From assembly GCA_949127775.1 (NCBI GenBank), contig CASBQF010000263.1, forward strand, positions 1-47,612: a stretch of 47,612 nucleotides of DNA, in the 5' to 3' direction. The position numbers and the translations under genes were made by a program. Origin of the DNA: Oscillatoriales cyanobacterium PMM_0080 (GTDB lineage Bacteria > Cyanobacteriota > Cyanobacteriia > Cyanobacteriales > Microcoleaceae). The notes below the pieces were generated by a model. The model was not told the origin of the DNA and ran no database searches. It saw nothing but the letters and a program-made list of their open reading frames with translations. This document shows, piece after piece, positions 35,227-42,597 of this stretch (position 1 is the first letter of the stretch; the number at the start of each line of letters is the position of its first letter).

Positions 35227-36507
35227 CTAATTTTTATCCCCCAGTGCTCGGCGGCCGATGTCCCGGCGGCAGTATACCCCTTCAAATTGGATACAATCTA
35301 CTGCTCCATAAGCTTTGGAAATAGCTTGTTCCAAAGTTTCTCCCGTCGCAGTCACACCCAAAACGCGGCCGCCGTCGGTGACTAACTGCTGTTTCAACTG
35401 AGTCCCAGCGTGAAACACTTCTGCCCCTTTGGCTTCAGCTTCCTCGATTCCCGAAATAACTTTGCCTTTTTGGTAACTTCCAGGATAGCCCCCAGAAGCC
35501 AAAACTACGCAAACAGATGCCCCCGACTTCCAGCGAATGTTGGAATATTCACCTAGACGCTGCTGACAACAAGCCAGCAGCAAATCTTCCAGAGGAGTTT
35601 CTAGCAAAGATAAAACCGCTTGAGTTTCGGGATCTCCAAAGCGGCAGTTAAATTCTAAGACTGTGGGATCTCCTTCTGGCGTAATCATTAAACCTGCGTA
35701 GAGGACGCCCCGGTAGTCAATTTTGTATTTTTGTAGAGCTGCGAGGGTGGGTTCGAGAATTTCTGTTTGAATTCTCTCCATGAGTTCGGGGGTGACAATG
35801 GGCGCTGGGGCGTAGGCTCCCATACCGCCGGTGTTGGCTCCCGTGTCGCCTTCGCCGATCGATTTGTGGTCTTGGGCCGGCAGCAGCGGCTCCACTGTAA
35901 CGCCGTCGGTGAGGGCGAGAATCGATATTTCTTGGCCTGTCACAAATTCTTCGACAACGACTCGGATGTTGTCACTGCCGAATTCGCCTCGAAAAATACT
36001 GTTAATGGCACTGTTAGCCATTTTGATGGTAGTGGCTACCGTGACTCCTTTGCCTGATGCGAGTCCGTCTGCTTTGATGACGATCGGAATTCCTTGCTCC
36101 ACAACATAAGCTTTGGCTGCATCTGCTTTGGTAAATACGGCAGCTTTGGGCGTTGGGATGCCTGCTTCGAGCATCAATTCTTTGGCCCAGGATTTGCTGG
36201 ATTCAATTTGGGCTCCGGCTTGGGTGGGGCCAAAAATCATCAGTTTTCGCTGTTGGAAGTAGTCAACGATGCCTAGCGATAGGGGAAGTTCGGGCCCGAC
36301 GATGATGAGTCCGATGTTGTTGACCATCACAAAGCGCTCCATGCCTTGGAAGTCGTCGATATTGAGCGACAGATTTTGACAGCCTTTGGTGGTAGCTGTG
36401 CCACCGTTGCCCGGTACGCAGAATACCTGTTTAACCCGCGTAGATTCAAGCAATTTTTTGGCGATCGCGTGTTCGCGACCTCCGTTCCCCACAACCAAAA
36501 CTTTCAC
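35227..36507 (-). CDS. purD: Phosphoribosylamine-glycine ligase (GAR synthetase)
   Basis: ATP-grasp enzyme for the second step of purine synthesis: phosphoribosylamine + glycine + ATP to GAR. 426 residues from MKVLVVGNGGREHAIAKKLL. The family signatures are present: IVGPELPLSLGIVDYF, AKELMLEAGIPTPKAA, VIKADGLASGKGVTVA, LLPAQDHKSIGEGDTGANTGGMGAYAPAP, and LEFNCRFGDPETQAVL. Probably co-transcribed with nblS, 168 bp downstream. purK lies 760 bp upstream in the opposite direction. Confidence 0.97.
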   Translation of the reverse strand: MKVLVVGNGGREHAIAKKLLESTRVKQVFCVPGNGGTATTKGCQNLSLNIDDFQGMERFVMVNNIGLIIVGPELPLSLGIVDYFQQRKLMIFGPTQAGAQIESSKSWAKELMLEAGIPTPKAAVFTKADAAKAYVVEQGIPIVIKADGLASGKGVTVATTIKMANSAINSIFRGEFGSDNIRVVVEEFVTGQEISILALTDGVTVEPLLPAQDHKSIGEGDTGANTGGMGAYAPAPIVTPELMERIQTEILEPTLAALQKYKIDYRGVLYAGLMITPEGDPTVLEFNCRFGDPETQAVLSLLETPLEDLLLACCQQRLGEYSNIRWKSGASVCVVLASGGYPGSYQKGKVISGIEEAEAKGAEVFHAGTQLKQQLVTDGGRVLGVTATGETLEQAISKAYGAVDCIQFEGVYCRRDIGRRALGDKN

Positions 36508-36866
36508 AGTATCCCCACCTATAATTTTTTTGCCTGAATGGCCACTTTGCAGTGTTGATATTTATTTATCTGCTTTTTTGCAGTGCTGTCAATTATGCCA
36601 TGCTTGGCGCTACGGAATTGCTAGATGTGGCACTTTTCTGGAGGGCTGGGGATCTAATGATGTTTGATAATGGGTCAACCAGTGCCACGATCGAAAACTT
36701 TCCCAGATCCAGGATGCTGCGGTTATTCTTTGATTCAATATTTTTACTTTAAGAGGTAGATTGCGATTTACTGTTGGGGCGGGCGGGTTTATTGAGATTG
36801 TTGGTACTTGTTATATATTGTTTGTGAGGAGAGCCCCTACAGGATATTCATCGAAAAATTGGGTAG
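36508..36866. other. Gene-free spacer upstream of purD
   Basis: About 360 bp between divergent purD and the relic element upstream of purK. It probably contains the purD promoter. I see no gene, tRNA or strong stem. Confidence 0.45.
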
Positions 36867-37214
36867 AAACCCCGTCCTTTTAGGACGGCTTTGTGTTACA
36901 ATATAACTTGTCAATGACCCACCCGCGACTATGTGAACATAAACCCTAATTAATAAGTTTGCGACAACCGCAACGGGAAAGAAAAATAGGTAGACCGGGA
37001 AAAGAGGACAGGGCAATGGGCAGTCCAACCCTAGAATCAAACAACAAAGATTTTTGTTGGTATTCGACACATAAAACCGCAGGGCTTGCGGGGTTAGTCT
37101 GTGGAGTGAACATAAGACCAAATCTCTTTGAGAGTGGAGGCAGTTGCTAAGAAGCAGAAATTCAAATCGTGAGGTTTGAGAATCCCCGTCCGCGACGGTC
37201 GGGGTGGATGTCAA
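36867..37214 (+). mobile_element. IS200/IS605-type relic element (copy B)
   Basis: Left end is AAACCCCGTCCttttaGGACGGCTTTGTG (36868-36893). Right end is GAATCCCCGTCCGCGACGGTCGGGG followed by TGGATGTCAA (37180-37214). These have the form of IS200/IS605 termini and mirror copy A at 24374-24780. The last 200 bp read like a worn-out TnpB C terminus (for example AGLAGLVCGVNIRPNLFES and, in another frame, VEAVAKKQKFKS). No intact transposase remains. It ends 54 bp before purK. Confidence 0.65.
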
Positions 37215-37267
37215 TGCGGTACTTTTTGCTATAAAATATTCTGGTTAACATAATGAAAATTACTTAG

Positions 37268-38440
37268 ATGAAATTTACCGAAACCGCTGCGAGTTCGTCT
37301 GCCAAATTTAAGCGGGTGGGCGTTGTCGGAGGCGGCCAGCTAGCTGCGATGATGGGGGATGCTGCTAGGGCGCTGGGTATCGAATTGGTAGTGCAAACTC
37401 CTGATGCTACTGACCCGGCTGTTTCTGTTGCTGCGGGTGCTGTTTTGGCTGCTATTGATGATATTAATGCTACCGCTGAATTAGCCGCTCGTTCTGATGT
37501 TATTACTTTTGAAAATGAGTTTGTGGATTTGGATGGTTTGCGCACTTTAGAACGGCAAGGTGTGTTATTTCAGCCGAGTTTGTCGTCGCTAGATCCTTTG
37601 TTGGATAAGTACGTGCAGCGCTGTTATTTAAAAGGTTTGGGTTTGCCAACTCCCGGGTTTTGGGCATGGGATTGCAGCGCGGATTTGCCGATCGACTTTC
37701 CGTTTGTGGTCAAAGTTCGCCGTCACGGTTATGACGGGCAAGGTACTTTTATTGTCAACGATCGCGAGAGTTTTGAGTCAATTCGTGCGAAACTTAAAGG
37801 CCAGTCTTTGCTGGTGGAAAAGTTTGTGCCGTTCGATCGCGAGTTGGCAGTGATTGCCGCTCGATCGGCAAATGGGGAAATGGCGATTTACCCGATCGTC
37901 GAAACCCAACAGGAAAATCAGGTTTGCCGCCTGGTGATTGCACCGGCCCAGATTAGTTTAGATGTGAAAAGTGAGGCTGAGGCGATCGTCCGTACTCTCC
38001 TCAACAGCTTAGAAGCTGTCGGCGTATTCGGCATTGAACTATTTTTAACTAGCGACAATAAACTGTTAGTCAATGAAATTGCCCCTCGCACCCACAACTC
38101 GGGACATTTTACCATCGATGCTTGCGAAACTTCACAATTTGAACAACATTTGCGCGCAGTTTGTCAACTGCCTTTAGGCAATTGCGATTTGAACTCTGCT
38201 GGTGCTGTCATGGTAAATTTGCTGGGCTACGAGTCGGCTGAGTCTGATTATTTAGAGAAGCGCCAACAACTGGCACAAATTAGCGGTGCTTTTGTGCATT
38301 GGTATGGTAAAAAAGTATCGCGTCCAGGTCGTAAACTGGGTCACGTTACTGTCTTGCTCGATCGGGAATTGGCGCAGAATGCCGGAAAGTCAGCTAGTGC
38401 GATCGCTCAAACCGTAGAATCCATCTGGTATACAAGTTAA
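37268..38440 (+). CDS. purK: N5-carboxyaminoimidazole ribonucleotide synthase (PurK)
   Basis: ATP-grasp enzyme converting AIR, bicarbonate and ATP to N5-CAIR in purine synthesis. 390 residues with RVGVVGGGQLAAMMGDAARALGIELVV (N-terminal nucleotide fold), DVITFENEFVDLDGL, VVKVRRHGYDGQGTFIV (ATP-grasp) and LVNEIAPRTHNSGHFTIDACETSQFEQHLRAV, which is the PurK signature. A possible -10 TATAAA lies at 37230-37235. It is followed by the 6S RNA gene on the same strand, and the neighbourhood with 6S RNA is typical of cyanobacteria. Confidence 0.96.
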   Translation: MKFTETAASSSAKFKRVGVVGGGQLAAMMGDAARALGIELVVQTPDATDPAVSVAAGAVLAAIDDINATAELAARSDVITFENEFVDLDGLRTLERQGVLFQPSLSSLDPLLDKYVQRCYLKGLGLPTPGFWAWDCSADLPIDFPFVVKVRRHGYDGQGTFIVNDRESFESIRAKLKGQSLLVEKFVPFDRELAVIAARSANGEMAIYPIVETQQENQVCRLVIAPAQISLDVKSEAEAIVRTLLNSLEAVGVFGIELFLTSDNKLLVNEIAPRTHNSGHFTIDACETSQFEQHLRAVCQLPLGNCDLNSAGAVMVNLLGYESAESDYLEKRQQLAQISGAFVHWYGKKVSRPGRKLGHVTVLLDRELAQNAGKSASAIAQTVESIWYTS

Positions 38441-38452
38441 ATTGCTCGGAGC

Positions 38453-38482
38453 TTGCCAAAATCTAGTTAGTTGCTGTATATT
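38453..38482 (+). promoter_or_regulatory. Promoter of the 6S RNA gene
   Basis: TTGCCA (38453-38458), an 18-bp spacer and TATATT (38477-38482). The first base of the proposed RNA, G38490, is 8 bases after the -10 box, and the -35 box begins 13 bp after the purK stop codon. Confidence 0.75.
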
Positions 38483-38489
38483 AAATAAA

Positions 38490-38677
38490 GGTTCTACTGC
38501 GACGTTGGTGACTGCCAATAATGTTTTTTTGATCTATAACTCTTAACTCTCGGGAATCAAGATGTTTGGACAGCAGTAAACTGGGCTTGTACCCAGAAAC
38601 TTTAAGTCCGAGCCAACGGTGCCCACCTGGTAAAATACCAGGTCAAAAGCTGAGGTAAGACGGCGTTGCGGGGAGCC
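38490..38677 (+). ncRNA. ssaA: 6S RNA (cyanobacterial SsaA)
   Basis: A 188-nt RNA that binds the RNA polymerase holoenzyme and mimics an open promoter. The evidence is structural. The 5' end GGTTCT...GCGACGTTG pairs with the 3' end CGGCGTTGC...GGGGAGCC to close the molecule (9 contiguous pairs in the inner part, with G-U pairs). An interior CTCGG/CCGAG stem and an apical hairpin CTGGG-cttgta-CCCAG follow. The 3' side of the central bubble has hairpin CCTGGTaaaaTACCAGG, in the same position as in E. coli 6S. A promoter lies at 38453-38482 and a terminator at 38696-38728. Position next to purK fits cyanobacterial 6S genes as I know them. Confidence 0.85.
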
Positions 38678-38695
38678 ATTAAAATATTGATTGAG

Positions 38696-38728
38696 ATAGG
38701 CGCTAATATGGCTAGCCTATTTTTTTTT
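38696..38728 (+). terminator. Terminator downstream of 6S RNA
   Basis: Stem ATAGGC/GCCTAT with internal GCTA/TAGC possibilities, followed by nine T residues. Confidence 0.75.
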
Positions 38729-38789
38729 GAGATTAAACGTAAAAATTTCGACTTTTGGTGTAATATCATGGTCGCAGAGAATGACCATA

Positions 38790-38860
38790 TTGGTTTGATC
38801 GTTCGGACTTTAGTCCTTTGATGGATGCGGACTCGCATTCCTCACTACGAACCAATTTGA
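38790..38860. repeat. Degenerate inverted repeat (TTGGTTTGATCGTTC...GAACCAA)
   Basis: Short GGACTttAGTCC stem and terminal TTGGTT.../...GAACCAA arms, resembling a dispersed cyanobacterial palindrome with the core GGTTCGTAGTGAGGA read on the minus strand. No gene in the 38729-38913 stretch. Confidence 0.4.
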
Positions 38861-38913
38861 CTATGGGTAATTCACTGGGGATCGTATGAATTTTGTGAAT
38901 TTGCGATCGCCCC

Positions 38914-38942
38914 TTGCCATCCCCACTCATCTCTGCTATTCT
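38914..38942 (+). promoter_or_regulatory. Promoter of the tetR-type gene
   Basis: TTGCCA (38914-38919), a 17-bp spacer and TATTCT (38937-38942). The operator at 38950 begins 8 bp downstream, so initiation falls at the edge of the operator. Confidence 0.6.
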
Positions 38943-38949
38943 TCAAAAA

Positions 38950-38963
38950 AGACCGATAGGTCT
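38950..38963. promoter_or_regulatory. Likely TetR operator 1, AGACC-GATA-GGTCT
   Basis: A 5+4+5 palindrome located between the promoter and the ATG of the tetR-type gene, as expected for autorepression. It shares both half sites and part of the flanks (GTCT followed by GT) with operator 2 read on the other strand. Confidence 0.7.
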
Positions 38964-38979
38964 GTCAGCACCGCTCAAA

Positions 38980-39567
38980 ATGTCAAAAGCTCAAGAAACC
39001 AGAGAGAAAATTCTCAGAGAAGCCGCAGCACTGTTCAATCAGTACGGCTACTCGGGTTCTTCTATGTCTGACATCATGCGCGTTACAGGCTTGCAAAAAG
39101 GAGGAATTTACAACCATTTCAAAAGTAAAGATGAGTTAGCCCTGCAAGCTTTTGACTTTGCTGCTGAATGTATGCGCAAAGAATATCTCCGGGCTTTGAA
39201 AGGAAAACACAATTCGGTCGATCGGCTAAAAGCTGTTATATCTTTATTTAGCACGTTTGCCGAAAATCCTCCAATACCCGGCGGCTGTCCCCTGTTAAAT
39301 ACAGCAGTTGAAAGCGATGATGCTCATCCAGCTTTGCGTCAGCGGGTGCAAATAGCAATGGATGGTTGGCGCGCTTTGATTTGCAAAATTATTAACAAAG
39401 GAATTGCTAAAGGCGAAGTTCGAGAAAATGTCGAAGCCGATGTCATCGCAACTATTGTGATTTCCACGCTCGAAGGAGCCGTGATGATGAGTAAACTTTA
39501 CGGAGATGCAATTCATGTCAAGAGAGCCATTGAGCATTTGCACCGATATCTCGACAGTCAACTTTAG
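38980..39567 (+). CDS. TetR family transcriptional regulator
   Basis: A 195-residue dimeric repressor. The start is the ATG at 38980 (MSKAQETREKILREAAALF), the family position for the first helix; an upstream in-frame ATG would place the operator inside the coding region. The helix-turn-helix is GSSMSDIMRVTGLQKGGIYNHFKSKDELAL. The ligand-binding part has a CxL-type motif in GGCPLLNTAVESDD, which resembles the NemR-like branch; Cys94 or so could sense electrophiles, which is inference. Two identical-half-site operators flank the gene. The likely regulated genes are itself and the thioesterase and GST-like genes downstream. Confidence 0.92.
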   Translation: MSKAQETREKILREAAALFNQYGYSGSSMSDIMRVTGLQKGGIYNHFKSKDELALQAFDFAAECMRKEYLRALKGKHNSVDRLKAVISLFSTFAENPPIPGGCPLLNTAVESDDAHPALRQRVQIAMDGWRALICKIINKGIAKGEVRENVEADVIATIVISTLEGAVMMSKLYGDAIHVKRAIEHLHRYLDSQL

Positions 39568-39593
39568 AACCGGATTTTTTTTTGTTATCAAAC

Positions 39594-39607
39594 AGACCTT
39601 TCGGTCT
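39594..39607. promoter_or_regulatory. Likely TetR operator 2, AGACC-TTTC-GGTCT
   Basis: Same half sites and spacing as operator 1; read on the minus strand it is AGACCGAAAGGTCTG against AGACCGATAGGTCTG upstream. It lies 26 bp after the tetR stop, before the MITE and the thioesterase gene. Confidence 0.65.
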
Positions 39608-39711
39608 CAAAAGAGCAATTTCTCCTCGCTACTACTGTACGTTCGCTCATTTTGATCGACTGATCGGAATTATCTACCAGAGAATAGGCATTACAGACAT
39701 CAAGAAAATTG

Positions 39712-39740
39712 TTGACATACCTCGAAATATGTGCATATAT
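39712..39740 (+). promoter_or_regulatory. Promoter-like site inside the MITE
   Basis: A perfect TTGACA (39712-39717), 17-bp spacer and ATATAT (39735-39740), pointing to the thioesterase gene 190 bp away. Confidence 0.5.
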
Positions 39741-39770
39741 CCCTGCTTGATTAAGTGGCTCTAGTCAGAG

Positions 39771-39804
39771 ACAATATCACGCTATATATAGCGTAATATT
39801 GTCA
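39771..39804. repeat. 17-bp near-perfect palindrome inside the MITE
   Basis: GACAATATCACGCTATA / TATAGCGTAATATTGTC, with one mismatch between the arms and no loop. It could be a stem in RNA or a protein-binding site. Confidence 0.65.
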
Positions 39805-39927
39805 GATATTAATTCTTGAGACACTAGAAAAAATGAGCGAACGTACAGCTACTAGGCTCTATCTTCAATTTTCCTCCCCAAGCGAGGCAGTTTTGCAATC
39901 ATTAAAAATAGACTGAGAGTACCCAAA

Positions 39928-40353
39928 ATGCAAGCATCCAGCGAACAGAAAAGACCTTTGGAAATAGAATTAAGCTTTCCCGTACAAACTTACGATATCG
40001 ACTTTGCGGGAATCGTCAGCAATATTGTTTATATCCGCTGGTTGGAAGACTTGCGGATCGCACTTGCTGATGCTTATTTTCCAGTACAGAAAATGCTAGA
40101 AAATGGTGTAGCTCCGATGTTGGTAAAAACAGCAATTGAATACAAGCAGCCGATTAATATTTTCGATAAACCAACTGGTAAAATTTGGATGAGTAAAATG
40201 AAATCGCTCAAATGGATGATGGATGCTGAAATAATTGTAGCTGGTAAAGTCGCTGCCATCGCCCAACAATCTGGTTGTTTTATTGAACTATCAACTCGCA
40301 AACCAGTGGCGATTCCATCTGAGTTTTCTGAAGCATACTTTGCACAGCGGTAA
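39928..40353 (+). CDS. Acyl-CoA thioesterase (hotdog fold, 4HBT type)
   Basis: A 141-residue hotdog protein. The 4HBT signature is VQTYDIDFAGIVSNIVYIRWLEDLRIAL at about 19-46, with the catalytic Asp in DIDFAGIV. Later strands are VKTAIEYKQPINIFDKPTGKIWMSK and AEIIVAGKVAAIAQQSGCFIELS. The enzyme hydrolyses an acyl thioester; its acyl chain is unknown. It follows tetR and precedes the GST-like gene, both plus strand, so it is a candidate target of the regulator. Confidence 0.88.
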   Translation: MQASSEQKRPLEIELSFPVQTYDIDFAGIVSNIVYIRWLEDLRIALADAYFPVQKMLENGVAPMLVKTAIEYKQPINIFDKPTGKIWMSKMKSLKWMMDAEIIVAGKVAAIAQQSGCFIELSTRKPVAIPSEFSEAYFAQR

Positions 40354-40442
40354 ATAGATAAATCTTCACCTAAAATACTGTTTACATTAAGCACTTCATT
40401 TCTTTGATTTTCCGCATTGTCAATAATGCCAAAGCCAAAAGA

Positions 40443-41243
40443 ATGCAAACATTTACAGAACTAAATTACTTTATGAATCATTCAAAAATTGCCAATATCG
40501 AAGTTGTCCGCTTCATCACCATCCCCATCAGTCACTACTGCGAGAAAGTGCGGTGGGCCCTTGACTTGCTAAAAATTCCCTACATTGAAGAAAGACACGT
40601 ACCACCTTTTCATCGATCGGCTACCATCAAACACGGAGGCAGCAGCGTTCCCGTTTTAGTTACCAAATCTGGCAATTTTACAGATTCAACAGATATTTTA
40701 CATTACCTCGATACAATCAGTTCATCAGGTCAGTATTTGTATCCGACAAATGCAGAAATGCGCCAAGAAGTCGAAGAACTTGAAGAGTTATTTGATGCTA
40801 AACTGGGAGTGGATACTCGAAATTGGGGATATTTTTATCGATCGGGCGATCGCAAAACAATGCGAAGAGCTTGGTGCAACAGTACCCCCGTACTTGAGCG
40901 AATAGGGTTTGAAATAGCCTTTCCGTTGATTAGTGCCAAAGTGCGGCAAGTCTACAATATTACAGCAGAGTCAGCAGCCCTTTCGCTGCAAGGGATTCGG
41001 GAAGTTTTCGAGATAGTCAATCAAAGATTAGCAGACGATCGCCCTTATTTAGCTGGCGATCGATTATCGGCCGCAGACTTGACTTTTGCCGCATTAGCTG
41101 CTCCAGTGTTGCAGCCCCTGGAACATCCGGTTTTGGTGGCTAAAATTGAGGAATTGCCGATCGATATGGCATCAGTAATTAGAGAATTGCAGGCTACTGT
41201 TGCTGGAAATTACGCACTCCGCTTGTACCGAGAGCAGCGCTGA
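40443..41243 (+). CDS. Glutathione S-transferase-like protein
   Basis: A 266-residue protein with a thioredoxin-like N-terminal domain: VVRFITIPISHYCEKVRWALDLLKIPYIEERHVPP, then GGSSVPVLVTKSGNFTDSTDILHYLDT (SSVPVLV with the cis-Pro and DSTDIL glutathione-binding pattern). The C-terminal helical domain has AGDRLSAADLTFAALAAPVL, with the conserved N-capping Asp. The CxK pair (HYCEKVRW) is at the site of the usual catalytic Ser/Cys. I use the ATG at 40443; an ATG at 40473 is as good, and a TTG at 40404 is not supported. It may detoxify electrophiles, which fits a TetR-controlled cluster. Confidence 0.82.
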   Translation: MQTFTELNYFMNHSKIANIEVVRFITIPISHYCEKVRWALDLLKIPYIEERHVPPFHRSATIKHGGSSVPVLVTKSGNFTDSTDILHYLDTISSSGQYLYPTNAEMRQEVEELEELFDAKLGVDTRNWGYFYRSGDRKTMRRAWCNSTPVLERIGFEIAFPLISAKVRQVYNITAESAALSLQGIREVFEIVNQRLADDRPYLAGDRLSAADLTFAALAAPVLQPLEHPVLVAKIEELPIDMASVIRELQATVAGNYALRLYREQR

Positions 41244-41846
41244 TCAACTATTTTGCACCATCCAGACAAGCATTCCCAAAATTATCTCAACAGGTGGAAA
41301 TGGATAATCTCTAACATCAATGGTCACAATTTGCCCTTCCAATTTGAGAAATCTCCAAGCAGTGCCGGTAGTTAATGAACCGTAAATGGTCGGAATTGAG
41401 TTACTATTAATTTCATTAAATCTTTGAGCCGCTATCATTTCGGCAATGCACTGTCCCAAACCACTGTTAATGTTATCTCGCTTCGCTTCTACTAACACAA
41501 TAGCTGGTGCTTCTATCTCAAATTGTTCGGGAGAGCGACTAATTAAAAAATCGCAAACTCCATTTAATCCCGCCGCGCTATCGACTGTAAAATCCGTGCC
41601 GGAAAATAGGCTGATTTGGCGGTTTAGCAGTCTTTTTACTTCCAAAAGTACGGGAGCGATGATTGCTTCGGATTTAGCTTTTTCTGTTCCTACTGCGATC
41701 GCCCAAGGCACTGTATCTTCCAACAAACCTGCTAAAATGGCACTGGGTGCGATAGGTTCAACTTCCGGCAAAAAGCGCCCACCTTCAACTGCGGTCAATC
41801 CGAAGCTTTGCTTAACCTTTCGTAGTGTAAAATCGCTGTATTCCAT
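41244..41846 (-). CDS. Conserved hypothetical protein, PD-(D/E)XK nuclease-like (copy 1)
   Basis: A 200-residue protein. Start ATG at 41846 (MEYSDFTLRKVKQSFGLTAVEGGRFLPE); an upstream TTG adds three residues only. The conserved pattern GVCDFLIS (Asp about 98), then 20 residues to IVLVEAKRDN with the EXK (about 118-120), then GLGQCIAEMIAAQRFNEIN resembles the D-EXK-Q series of PD-(D/E)XK folds such as the HsdR N-terminal domain. No partner subunit is nearby. It is divergent from copy 2 with a 92-bp gap; the two align without gaps over 200 residues at about 60 percent by eye. Confidence 0.7.
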   Translation of the reverse strand: MEYSDFTLRKVKQSFGLTAVEGGRFLPEVEPIAPSAILAGLLEDTVPWAIAVGTEKAKSEAIIAPVLLEVKRLLNRQISLFSGTDFTVDSAAGLNGVCDFLISRSPEQFEIEAPAIVLVEAKRDNINSGLGQCIAEMIAAQRFNEINSNSIPTIYGSLTTGTAWRFLKLEGQIVTIDVRDYPFPPVEIILGMLVWMVQNS

Positions 41847-41938
41847 GATTTTCAAATTTAACCAGGAATGTGCGCATTGCGCAACCTACGTTTGTTGAAC
41901 TATTCATAAAATTATATCAATAAAATAGGTAATGTTGA

Positions 41939-42541
41939 ATGTCCTACAGTGAATTTACGCTTAAAAAAGCTAAACGGGATTTTGGCTTAACAACCGTAGA
42001 AGCAGGGCGATTTCTGCCGCCAACTGAGCCGATCGCTCCTAGTGTATATTTGAGTGAATCCTTAATTGAAGGATTGCCACTGGCTACAGCTACGGGTTCA
42101 GAAAAAGCGCGATCGGAACTGATTATTAGTCCAATTTTAGTCGAAGTCAGAAAGATTTTACTGCGGCAAGTGAGTCTATTTTCTGGAGAAGATTTTACTG
42201 TAGAGCCGGAGTTGGGATTGAGCGGAGTTTGCGATTTTTTAATTAGTCGCTCTCCCGAACAAATATTAATCGAAGCGCCCGCGATTGTGATTGTTGAAGC
42301 GAAAAAAGCCGATTTAAAAGTTGGTTTGGGACAGTGCGCGGCCGAAATGGTGGCGGCTCAAAAGTTTAATGAAATTAACAATATTGCGATCGGCACAATC
42401 TACGGAAGTGTCAGCAGCGGTACTGCTTGGAGATTTTTGAAGTTGGAGGAAAAAACTCTGACAATTGACCTCAATGACTATGCTGTGCCACCTGTGGAGC
42501 CGTTGCTGGGGATGTTGGTGTGGATGGTTCGCGATGGTTAG
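41939..42541 (+). CDS. Conserved hypothetical protein, PD-(D/E)XK nuclease-like (copy 2)
   Basis: A 200-residue paralogue of copy 1 on the opposite strand: MSYSEFTLKKAKRDFGLTTVEAGRFLPP, with SGVCDFLISRSPEQ, IVIVEAKKADLK, GLGQCAAEMVAAQKFNEIN and the shared C terminus LGMLVWMVRDG. Both copies keep the D, EXK and Q positions, so both look intact. The head-to-head arrangement suggests an inverted duplication. Nuclease activity is inferred from the fold pattern only; cyanobacterial genomes carry many such unnamed proteins. Confidence 0.7.
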   Translation: MSYSEFTLKKAKRDFGLTTVEAGRFLPPTEPIAPSVYLSESLIEGLPLATATGSEKARSELIISPILVEVRKILLRQVSLFSGEDFTVEPELGLSGVCDFLISRSPEQILIEAPAIVIVEAKKADLKVGLGQCAAEMVAAQKFNEINNIAIGTIYGSVSSGTAWRFLKLEEKTLTIDLNDYAVPPVEPLLGMLVWMVRDG

Positions 42542-42597
42542 GGCGATCGGCTTTCAACTAAAAATAAAAAAAATAACCACAGGATTTTTAGCTTGTA

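Larger units (their letters stand above)
39635..39848. mobile_element. 214-bp MITE with perfect 19-bp inverted repeats and 6-bp target duplication
   Basis: Terminal inverted repeats CTGTACGTTCGCTCATTTT (39635-39653) and its exact complement AAAATGAGCGAACGTACAG (39830-39848). The hexamer CTACTA lies directly outside both ends (39629-39634 and 39849-39854), as a target duplication. The interior has no gene but contains a promoter-like TTGACA/ATATAT and a palindrome at 39771-39804. Confidence 0.8.

Noticed and set aside
38490-38677. tmRNA or RNase P RNA as alternative for the structured RNA
   Set aside because: No tag reading frame and no GAGGAAAGUCC-type or ACAGAAA core; size and fold fit 6S.
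38602-38838. Minus-strand open frame across the 6S RNA
   Set aside because: The region is explained by a structured RNA with promoter and terminator; the frame crosses both.
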